The notes under the pieces were generated by a model. That model did not search any database, was not told where the DNA came from, and was given only the letters and a program-made list of their open reading frames with translations. Source: Alphaproteobacteria bacterium UBA6411 (GTDB taxonomy: Bacteria > Pseudomonadota > Alphaproteobacteria > CAAGCB01 > CAG-977). Taken from it: a DNA stretch of 64,000 nt. The stretch covers positions 62,001 to 126,000 of the forward strand of contig DJPN01000021.1 in NCBI GenBank assembly GCA_002438565.1, read 5' to 3'. This document shows, piece after piece, positions 33,760 through 41,167 of this stretch (positions are counted from its first letter, which is position 1; each line of letters begins with the position of its first letter). Both the position numbers and the translations under genes were made by a program.

Positions 33760-35669
33760 ATGTTTTTAAAGCTTGAGAAATCTCTCTTTTCCGAAAAACT
33801 TTTAGGACGAGCTGATTTCCACGTTCTTTCATTCTTTATTCTTGAATAGCAAATTTGCTTTACAATTTGCTTCAAACCTTCAGCAGTTTTATGCGTTTTT
33901 AAAACAGAAACATGGTCAACAAGATTACTATCCTTTTGAGCATAAAAATAATCATCAGGCATAAATTTGCAATTTACAAGTTTACTGTAAGCATTGTCAG
34001 GCAAACAATATTCGTCTCCATCACGTCCAATATCTTCATTAGATTTTATTAAATCTGCATTTGTACTTTCGTCTTTATTTTTTTCTTCATCTTTTTCATT
34101 TTTAACATTTTCTATATCATGCTTTTCATCATCCAAAAAATCATCTGCATCAACAGGAGCTTCTTTATTTTCAGTCAAATCATCTTCTTTTAGAAGCATT
34201 AAATTGTTCAACAAAGAAATTGAGTAAAGCAATTTTATTAAATAGCAAAAATACATAACCTGTTCATCAAAAGGAATGCATCTCTTTACAACTCCCGTGA
34301 ATTGAATTACATCACCCAACATAACATTGTACGGTTCCGTTCGTTCAATATAAATCAAATCGCCGTTATGGTATTTTTCAACCAGCACTCCGTATTCACT
34401 TTCACCTTGGGATGCATAGTAATCTCTAAGCAATTTATCCAATTTTGAGCACATGTAATAATTTTTATTTTCAACACTTGTTTTGATCCACTCATCTAAA
34501 ACAGAATAATATTTATCGTCCAAATTAGCTTTTGCTCTGGAAAGTACATAATTTTGATAATTTTTCAAATTTTGTTGTAAGCTTTCTTTTAAAACACTTC
34601 CCTTTTCATCTCGCATTTCGGGCATTTCAACCAACATACGGACAAAGGCCAACATTTCGCGCAACCCGTTCGGATAAATCAAATGCACGCGTTCCTTTTC
34701 ATCTACAGGATCCAAAGGAAGTGCGACTTTGTCCCGAACCAGCTTTTCCATAAAATCATGAAAATTTGTTTTTTCGTATTCTTTTTGTTTTTCATCGGAA
34801 ATTTTATTAACAAACGGCTTCAAAATATCCCATGAGGTTTCATTGAAAAATTCTTTCTGCCCCTTCAAGTAGATGCGGCGGGAAACGGGCATTTGTTTTT
34901 CATAAAATTGAATGGCTTGATCTCTGATTTCCGAAATTGAAATAATTTCTTTATCAATCAAATTTATATTCTGTTTTATGAATTGATCTTGAATGATATT
35001 CAAAAGCTGAACTTCGCGAAATGACAGAATCACGATGCAGTTTTTATTCAGCCATTTTTGAATATCTTCAATCATGCGGTAAACATATTTGTTCGACACC
35101 AAATCCAAATCGTCGATGCAAACAATCATTTTCGTATCTTTGTCTTTTCCGATTGCTTTGTAAAAGCTTGTTATCAATTCTTTTAATAATTCGTCAAAGC
35201 GGTAACGCTTTTGGATCGTCCGTACAATATCGGAAGGATGATTGTCTTCGTAAAAACGTTCCTTGTTTGATTTGATATGTGAAATCACTTCCATGATTTC
35301 ATTCAATTTTTTATGGAATTCAGCAAATTCACCACTACCGTTTTCTTTAGACTTTTCAACCTGTTGAGCCAAAACACTGATGAAAAATTCCGGAATCAAC
35401 AAAGTATCGTCAAAAATGCTGGGATCTATCGTATCAGTTACATAAAAGTTTTTATTTTCATCAAAATGTTTTTGAACAGCTTTAATCAAGGATGTTTTGC
35501 CGCATCCGCGATTGCCGACAATGCTGATGACATTGCTGCTGTTCTTTTCAAAATCATATCCTTTGCAAAGCTTTTCAATCCGCTCTATTTCATCTTTGAA
35601 AATATCTTCGGTTTCGCCCAACGGCCCCGTGATTTTTTCCCAATCGAATTGAACAGCATTTTCAGCCAT
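33741..35669 (-). CDS. rdrA: RADAR ATPase RdrA (shorter than usual)
   Basis: I choose ATG 35669, nine bases after AAAGG, giving 642 residues from MAENAVQFDW; two ATGs lie just before. The N-terminal P-loop domain has Walker A GNRGCGKTS (52-60) and Walker B MIVCIDDLD (181-189), followed by a sensor-like NCIVILSFREVQLL. The opening ITGPLGETEDIF precedes it. Residues about 500-560 are an acidic linker (DDFLDDEKHDIENVKNEKDE). RdrA forms ring complexes with RdrB and is required for phage-triggered RNA editing. The gene heads a three-gene operon and is followed by the 210-residue gene that may supply its missing C-terminus. Confidence 0.82.
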   Translation of the reverse strand: MAENAVQFDWEKITGPLGETEDIFKDEIERIEKLCKGYDFEKNSSNVISIVGNRGCGKTSLIKAVQKHFDENKNFYVTDTIDPSIFDDTLLIPEFFISVLAQQVEKSKENGSGEFAEFHKKLNEIMEVISHIKSNKERFYEDNHPSDIVRTIQKRYRFDELLKELITSFYKAIGKDKDTKMIVCIDDLDLVSNKYVYRMIEDIQKWLNKNCIVILSFREVQLLNIIQDQFIKQNINLIDKEIISISEIRDQAIQFYEKQMPVSRRIYLKGQKEFFNETSWDILKPFVNKISDEKQKEYEKTNFHDFMEKLVRDKVALPLDPVDEKERVHLIYPNGLREMLAFVRMLVEMPEMRDEKGSVLKESLQQNLKNYQNYVLSRAKANLDDKYYSVLDEWIKTSVENKNYYMCSKLDKLLRDYYASQGESEYGVLVEKYHNGDLIYIERTEPYNVMLGDVIQFTGVVKRCIPFDEQVMYFCYLIKLLYSISLLNNLMLLKEDDLTENKEAPVDADDFLDDEKHDIENVKNEKDEEKNKDESTNADLIKSNEDIGRDGDEYCLPDNAYSKLVNCKFMPDDYFYAQKDSNLVDHVSVLKTHKTAEGLKQIVKQICYSRIKNERTWKSARPKSFSEKRDFSSFKNICIMIK

Positions 35670-35726
35670 TATCATCATCCTTTCGTTGATATGCAACTTA
35701 TCGGATGATGATAAGACGTTTTGTCG

Positions 35727-35748
35727 CCATTGACTATATAGGCAATGG
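35727..35748. promoter_or_regulatory. Palindrome upstream of the RADAR operon
   Basis: CCATTG and CAATGG flank ACTATATAGG; the minus strand reads CCTATATAGT, which contains a -10-like TATAGT. It lies about 60 bases before rdrA and may be the promoter with an overlapping operator. Confidence 0.35.
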
Positions 35749-35776
35749 TTGTACGCCTTTCGGCTATATTGGCGCA

Positions 35777-35813
35777 CAAAAAAAACGCGGGCAAACAAAA
35801 CCCGCGCTTTTTA
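35777..35813 (-). terminator. Terminator of the PfkB gene, possibly bidirectional
   Basis: CGCGGG (35786-35791) pairs with CCCGCG (35801-35806). On the minus strand it is followed by eight T. It separates the core gene from the RADAR insertion. Confidence 0.8.
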
Positions 35814-35827
35814 TAACGAAAGCCTTC

Positions 35828-36850
35828 TTACGGGCGCATGCTGTCCAAGTAACCTTTCAGCTTTTCGGCCAAGCTGCTTTCGGGTCTGCCGCCCCAAATG
35901 TGGATGATTTCCGCCGCAGACAGCGCCGCCAGCTTGCCCGCCGCGGGCAGACTGAAGCCCTGCGCCAATCCGAACAGGAAACCGCCCGCGAACGCGTCGC
36001 CCGCGCCCGTACTGTCCACAACGGATTGATGGTTTTCGGATGCAATCGCCGCTACCCCTTCGTCCGAGAAAATGCACGCGCCTTTCGCCCCGCGCGTCAT
36101 TGCCAAAATTTGATGACGGCTGTGCAGAATTTCCATAAAGGAATTTAAATCCGTGTTTTCCTTGTCAATATCGAAACAGCCGCGAATCTCGCGTTCGTTG
36201 CCGATAAGGATATCCGCCTGCGTGCGGATTGTTTCGATGACTTCCTGCACCGCCACCGCGCGGAAATTCAAGTCGTGCATGTTGAAAGCGACCTTGATGC
36301 CCGCCTGCTTTGCGGTTTCCAAAGCCAGCGTCACGGCGGCGCGGGCGCGGCGGGACACCAGCATTTGCCCGTCGATGAACAAAATCTTGGACGCGCGAAT
36401 CGTTTCGATGTCGATGTCGGCTTCGTCGATTTCCTCGCAAACGCCGAAGTTGAAAGCAAATGTGCGGTCGTGGTCGGGGGTCACCAGCACCAGACAGCGC
36501 GCCGTCGCTTTGTCGATGTCGCGGTCGAACTGCACCAAAGGCACGCAGGATTTCACGCCATCCTTGTCAAAAGCGGCTTTGAAGTTGTCGCCCGTCGTGT
36601 CGTTGCAGGCTTTGCCGATGAAAGCCGCCTTGCCGCCCAAGGAAGCGACCGTCGCGACGGCGTTCGCCACCGTGCCGCCCGGAATGACGCGGGAATCGGT
36701 CAGTTCGCGGCGAATGTCGCGCAAAACAGGAATGGGTAGGACGTTGCCCTGTCCTTTGATTAAGGAATAGCGTTCCAGAAAATCTTCCGTAACATTGGCT
36801 ACGACATCGACAAATGCTGTCCCGATTGCGGTGACGTCAAAATTGGTCAT
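35828..36850 (-). CDS. PfkB-family sugar/nucleoside kinase (adenosine kinase-like)
   Basis: The 340-residue protein has both PfkB signatures: PGGTVANAVATVASLGGKAA near residue 57 and VVDSTGAGDAFAGGFLFGL near 280, with the catalytic Asp in GAGD. It lacks the hldE transferase domain. The N-terminal VTAIGTAFVDVVANV and the lid region resemble the adenosine kinase group seen in alphaproteobacteria. It likely phosphorylates a nucleoside or sugar at a hydroxymethyl group with ATP. It stands alone, 84 bases downstream of clpA, with its own terminator. Confidence 0.85.
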   Translation of the reverse strand: MTNFDVTAIGTAFVDVVANVTEDFLERYSLIKGQGNVLPIPVLRDIRRELTDSRVIPGGTVANAVATVASLGGKAAFIGKACNDTTGDNFKAAFDKDGVKSCVPLVQFDRDIDKATARCLVLVTPDHDRTFAFNFGVCEEIDEADIDIETIRASKILFIDGQMLVSRRARAAVTLALETAKQAGIKVAFNMHDLNFRAVAVQEVIETIRTQADILIGNEREIRGCFDIDKENTDLNSFMEILHSRHQILAMTRGAKGACIFSDEGVAAIASENHQSVVDSTGAGDAFAGGFLFGLAQGFSLPAAGKLAALSAAEIIHIWGGRPESSLAEKLKGYLDSMRP

Positions 36851-36934
36851 AAGGAAACTCCGTTTGATTCGCGTTATCGGGATTTCTTTATACAGTCCCC
36901 CGATACAAAAGGCGAGTCAAAAAACGAAAAAGTT

Positions 36935-39187
36935 TCACAGCAGCATCAATTCTTCCTCGGCTTTCGCGTTTTTGCGCGGGGCAAGGGGCGGACGGCAGAC
37001 GACCAGCAGCTTGCCGTCTTTGGCGGAAATGCGGACGCGCCCGCCTTTGGTCAACTGCCCGAACAGCATTTCTTCGGCAAGGGGCTTTTTGATATGCTCT
37101 TGAATCACCCGCGCCAGCGGACGCGCGCCGTTTTTGTCGTCGAATCCTTTTTTCAGCAGCCATTCTTTTGCCGAAAAAGCGACGTCAAGCGTGATTTTCT
37201 TTTCGCTCAGCTGTTTTGCCAGCTGGTCAAGGAATTTGTCCGCGACGCGGCGCATGATTTCCGCGTCCAGCTTGGCGAACGGAATCACCGCGTCCAAACG
37301 GTTGCGGAATTCGGGCGTGAACAGGCGTTCAATCGCTTCCTTGTCGTCGCCCGTGCGTTCCATGCTGCCGAAGCCCATGGCGGGTTTCGCCATATCCGCC
37401 GCGCCCGCGTTTGTCGTCATAATCAAAATCACGTTTGAAAAATCGACCGTTTTGCCGTTGGAGTCGGTCAGTTTGCCGTAATCCATGACTTGCAGCAAAA
37501 TGTTGTATAAATCGGGATGCGCCTTTTCGATTTCGTCCAGCAGCAAAACCGCGTAAGGGTGCTGGTCGGCCGCGTCGGTCAGCAAACCGCCCTGTTCAAA
37601 CCCGACATACCCCGGCGGCGTGCCGATTAAGCGCGACAAAGAATGCTTTTCCATATATTCCGACATATCGAAGCGCAGAAGTTCGACGCCCAAAGTTTTC
37701 GCCAGCTGGCGCGCGGCTTCGGTTTTGCCGACCCCCGTCGGCCCCGAAAACAGATAACAGCCAATCGGTTTGCCCGCGTCGCGCAACCCCGCCCGCGCCA
37801 TTTTAATCGAGGACGACAAAGCCTCCAATGCCTTATTCTGTCCGAACACCGCTTTTTTCAAGTCCTGTTCCAAGTTCCGCAAAGCTTCGCGGTCGTCGGA
37901 GGAAACGGCTTTAGCGGGTACGTTCGCGATTTTGGAAACGACTTCCTCGATGTCGTGCGCGGTGATTTGCTTTTTCTTTTTGCGCGACAAAGCGAACGCC
38001 GCCCCCGCTTCGTCCAAAACGTCAATTGCCTTGTCGGGCAGTTTGCGGTCGTGAATGTAGCGCACCGACAAATCGACGGCGTTTTTCAACGCGTCCGCCG
38101 TAAACACAACCCCGTGATGCTTTTCATAAGCGGCTTTCAGCCCGCGCAGGATTTTCAGCGTTTCGTCCGCGCTGGGTTCGTTGATGTCGATTTTCTGAAA
38201 ACGGCGCAGAAAAGCGCGGTCTTTTTCCATGTGGTTGCGGAATTCCTTGTACGTCGTCGACCCGATGCAGCGCACCCGTCCTTCGCTCAGCGCGGGCTTC
38301 AGCAGATTCGACGCGTCCATCGTGCCGCCTGTCGTCGCCCCCGCGCCGATAAGCGTGTGAATTTCGTCCACGAACAGCAGAATATTCGGGTCGGCTTCCA
38401 GTTCTTCCAGCACCATTTTCAGGCGTTCTTCAAAATCGCCGCGATACCGCGTCCCCGCCAGCAAAGCCCCGACGTCCAGCTGGTAAATCACCGCGTTTTT
38501 CAGCTGGCTCGGCACTTTTCCGTTTTCGATTTTCAGCGCCAAGCCCTCCGCCAGCGCGGTTTTGCCGACCCCCGGATCGCCGATAAGCAGCGGATTGTTC
38601 TTCGTGCGGCGGCAAAGCACCTGCATCATGCGTTCGATTTCGCGTTCCCGTCCGATAAGCGGATCGACCCTGCCCGCTTTGACTTTTTCGTTCAGATTGA
38701 TGCAGAATTCCTCCAGCGGATCAATGTCGTCCATATAGTCGTCATCCACGCCCGAAACGGGGGAGGAATCGCTTAAAAAGTTCATGACGGCAAGGCGTTC
38801 GACCCCGTATTTTTGCAAAAAGTAAACGGCGTAAGAATCCTTTTCGGCGAACATTGCGATAATCAGATGCAAAGCCGTCACCATGTCGCGCCCGCTGGAC
38901 TGCACCTGCAGCGCCGCGCGCTGAAACACCCTTTGCATGGCGACCGTGGGTTTCGGCTGAACATCGGCGTTTTTCAAAACCAGATAAGACAAATCCTTGT
39001 CAATGAAATCGGTCAGTTCCTGTTCCAGCTTTTCCAGCGGCAGCTTCATTTTCATAAAGAACGGCACGGCGTCCCTGTCATCCAGCATCGCCAGCAGCAA
39101 ATGTTCCAAAGTCGCGAATTCCTGATTGCGTTCGCCCGCGAACGTCAACGCCAGCTGTAAAGTTTGTTCCAAGCTCGGGGACAGCAT
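36935..39187 (-). CDS. clpA: ATP-dependent Clp protease ATP-binding subunit ClpA
   Basis: The 750-residue protein has the ClpA layout. The N-domain (residues 1-140) has two helical repeats starting LEQTLQLAL and VAMQRVFQRA. The first AAA+ module has GDPGVGKT and LLFVDEIHTLIGAGATTGG, and the second has GPTGVGKTEAARQLAK and VLLLDEIEKAHPD. A GARPLARVIQ sensor-2 motif follows. It unfolds substrates and feeds ClpP. The short middle region shows it is ClpA rather than ClpB. It is 3 bases downstream of clpS, the adaptor for N-end rule substrates. The C-terminus is acidic (AKAEEELMLL). Confidence 0.97.
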   Translation of the reverse strand: MLSPSLEQTLQLALTFAGERNQEFATLEHLLLAMLDDRDAVPFFMKMKLPLEKLEQELTDFIDKDLSYLVLKNADVQPKPTVAMQRVFQRAALQVQSSGRDMVTALHLIIAMFAEKDSYAVYFLQKYGVERLAVMNFLSDSSPVSGVDDDYMDDIDPLEEFCINLNEKVKAGRVDPLIGREREIERMMQVLCRRTKNNPLLIGDPGVGKTALAEGLALKIENGKVPSQLKNAVIYQLDVGALLAGTRYRGDFEERLKMVLEELEADPNILLFVDEIHTLIGAGATTGGTMDASNLLKPALSEGRVRCIGSTTYKEFRNHMEKDRAFLRRFQKIDINEPSADETLKILRGLKAAYEKHHGVVFTADALKNAVDLSVRYIHDRKLPDKAIDVLDEAGAAFALSRKKKKQITAHDIEEVVSKIANVPAKAVSSDDREALRNLEQDLKKAVFGQNKALEALSSSIKMARAGLRDAGKPIGCYLFSGPTGVGKTEAARQLAKTLGVELLRFDMSEYMEKHSLSRLIGTPPGYVGFEQGGLLTDAADQHPYAVLLLDEIEKAHPDLYNILLQVMDYGKLTDSNGKTVDFSNVILIMTTNAGAADMAKPAMGFGSMERTGDDKEAIERLFTPEFRNRLDAVIPFAKLDAEIMRRVADKFLDQLAKQLSEKKITLDVAFSAKEWLLKKGFDDKNGARPLARVIQEHIKKPLAEEMLFGQLTKGGRVRISAKDGKLLVVCRPPLAPRKNAKAEEELMLL

Positions 39188-39190
39188 TGT

Positions 39191-39514
39191 TTATTCCTTT
39201 TCGACTTTGCAGCGCAAGGGGTGCTGCGACCGCTTCGCCATTTCGATTGTCTGCGCGGCTTTGGTTTCGGCGACTTCCAGCGTGTAAACGCCAGCGACGC
39301 CCGCGCCCGAACGGTGCACCTGCAGCATGATGTCGGTCGCTTCCGCCGCCGATTTGTCAAACACGCTTTGAAGCACGGAAATCACGAAATCCATCGGCGT
39401 AAAGTCGTCGTTCAGAATGACCACGCAGTACAAAGGCGGACGCTTTGTCTGCGGCTTCGCTTTTGTCGCAACGCCGCCTTGAGTTTCCGTATCGGGATTC
39501 GACCGTTTCGCCAT
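39191..39514 (-). CDS. clpS: ATP-dependent Clp protease adaptor ClpS
   Basis: The 107-residue protein has the ClpS core: VVILNDDFTPMDFVISVLQ, where the DD and following residues bind N-degron amino termini, then VHRSGAGVAGVYTLEVAETK. A flexible, charged extension of about 25 residues precedes the core, as in other members. It delivers N-end rule substrates to ClpA, encoded 3 bases downstream. The pairing is the usual one in proteobacteria. Confidence 0.96.
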   Translation of the reverse strand: MAKRSNPDTETQGGVATKAKPQTKRPPLYCVVILNDDFTPMDFVISVLQSVFDKSAAEATDIMLQVHRSGAGVAGVYTLEVAETKAAQTIEMAKRSQHPLRCKVEKE

Positions 39515-39580
39515 TTCCAGCTCCTTTCTGTGAAACCCCTTGCCAAAAAAAGGGAAAACCGCGTATGATGGTGTCGGAAA

Positions 39581-40603
39581 ATGTTTAAATTAGAGTATAG
39601 AAAAGTGCTTTTTTTTCGCTTCCTGCTCGCTTTTTTGCTGATGACCGCGACCGCCAACGCGCAAAGCCGCCAGTCGTCCCTGCTGATTGAAGCGGAAACG
39701 GGGCGCGTCCTGCAATCCGAAAACGCGACCGAAAAGCGCTATCCCGCGTCTTTGACCAAAATGATGACGCTGTACATGGTCTTTGACGCTTTGGAAAAAA
39801 AGGAAATCCAAATCGACCAGCTGCTGCCCGTGTCCGTCCACGCCGCCAAACAGCCGAAATCGCGCATGGGACTGAAAGCGGGGACAACAATCTCCGTCGA
39901 AAACGCGATTTTCGCCATGATTTCACGTTCCGCCAACGATGCCGCCGTCGTGGTGGCGGAGGGATTGGGCGGCTCGGAAGCGCAATTCGCCGACAAAATG
40001 ACGCGCGTCGCCCATGAATTGGGCATGAAAGACACGCGGTTCAAAAACGCGTCGGGACTGCATAACAAAGACCAAGTCACTTCCGCCCGCGACATGGCGA
40101 TTCTGTCCATGGCCTTGATTCAGCATTTTCCCAAGTATTACAAGCTGTTTTCCGTCAAAGGCTTCCGCTACGGCAGACGCTATTACGGCAACCACAACCT
40201 TGTCGCGCGGTTTTACAAGGGCGGCGACGGATTGAAAACAGGCTATGTTGACGCGTCGGGCTATCACGTCGTCGGTTCGGCCAAGCGCAACGGCAAACGG
40301 CTTATCGGCGTGGTTATGGGACGCAATTCGGTTCGCGAACGCGACCGGCATATTTTCAAACTGCTGGATTTCGGTTTTGCCGCCTTGAAAAAAGAAGCGC
40401 CAACCCTAGCCACCATGAACGAAGAGCCGCTGTTTTCGTCAACCCCCGTCCCGCCCAAAACGGAACGGGAATACAGACAGTCGCGCATCAAAGCCCGCCA
40501 AATCACCGAAGAGCTTGACGCCGTCGCGTCCCTGTCCGACAGCTTGACGATGCAGGACAAGGACAAAATCACCAAAAAAGCAATTGTCGAGTGGCGGTAT
40601 TAG
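39581..40603 (+). CDS. D-alanyl-D-alanine carboxypeptidase (S11 family, PBP5/6-like)
   Basis: The 340-residue protein has an N-terminal signal segment (VLFFRFLLAFLLMTATANA). The three penicilloyl-transferase motifs follow: S57LTK60, S117AN119 and K219TG221. It trims the terminal D-Ala from peptidoglycan pentapeptides in the periplasm and is a target of beta-lactams. The C-terminal 90 residues lack a clear amphipathic membrane anchor and end in a charged tail (KDKITKKAIVEWRY). It is divergent from clpS, and its stop overlaps the yajQ stop by four bases. Confidence 0.92.
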   Translation: MFKLEYRKVLFFRFLLAFLLMTATANAQSRQSSLLIEAETGRVLQSENATEKRYPASLTKMMTLYMVFDALEKKEIQIDQLLPVSVHAAKQPKSRMGLKAGTTISVENAIFAMISRSANDAAVVVAEGLGGSEAQFADKMTRVAHELGMKDTRFKNASGLHNKDQVTSARDMAILSMALIQHFPKYYKLFSVKGFRYGRRYYGNHNLVARFYKGGDGLKTGYVDASGYHVVGSAKRNGKRLIGVVMGRNSVRERDRHIFKLLDFGFAALKKEAPTLATMNEEPLFSSTPVPPKTEREYRQSRIKARQITEELDAVASLSDSLTMQDKDKITKKAIVEWRY

Positions 40604-41085
40604 TCGCGGAAATTCACAAATTGCAGCGGCTGATCGATGCCCAGCGTTTTCACGAAAGCGATAACCGCCTGCAAATCGTCGCGTTTTTTGCCCGAAACAC
40701 GCAGTTCGTCGCCTTGGATTGACACCTGCACTTTGGCTTTGGAATCTTTAATCGCTTTGGAGATTTTCTTGGCGATTTCCTGTTCGATGCCCTGCTTGAC
40801 GGCAACGGCTTGGCGCACCATCGCGCCGGCGGCTTTTTCCTCTTTGCCGAAGCTCAAAGCCGACGTGTCCAGCTTGCGCCGCGTAACATAAGTCACCAGC
40901 AATTCATGCAGCTGTTTCAGCTTTAAATCGTCGTCGGCAAGCAGAATGATTTCCTTGTCTTTCAGTTCAACCGAGCTTTTCGACCCTTTGAAATCGAAGC
41001 GGGTTGAAATTTCGCGCGCCGCGCCGTTGACGGCGTTTTGAATTTCGGTCATATCGGTTTTGGATACAATATCGAATGAAGGCAT
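40600..41085 (-). CDS. yajQ: YajQ family cyclic-di-GMP-binding protein
   Basis: The 161-residue protein is a standard YajQ: MPSFDIVSKTDMTEIQNAVN, then STRFDFKGSKSSVEL, and the end LGIDQPLQFVNFRD. Family members bind nucleotides, and some bind cyclic di-GMP and modulate transcription. Length is typical. It is convergent with the carboxypeptidase gene, sharing four bases at their stops, and sits downstream of rpoD on the same strand. Confidence 0.95.
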   Translation of the reverse strand: MPSFDIVSKTDMTEIQNAVNGAAREISTRFDFKGSKSSVELKDKEIILLADDDLKLKQLHELLVTYVTRRKLDTSALSFGKEEKAAGAMVRQAVAVKQGIEQEIAKKISKAIKDSKAKVQVSIQGDELRVSGKKRDDLQAVIAFVKTLGIDQPLQFVNFRD

Positions 41086-41167
41086 GATGCTACTCCTGTC
41101 AGTTTTTCGACATCATACCCGTCAATCGTTCCGCCGTCAAGCCGCCGAGCCGAAACGCGGCGCCGCT

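Noticed and set aside
33741..33775. Canonical -1 slippery heptamer (X XXY YYZ) joining RdrA to the middle gene
   Set aside because: In the RdrA frame the bases read TTT AAA AAC, which does not fit the heptamer in the right phase; only a looser slip is possible.
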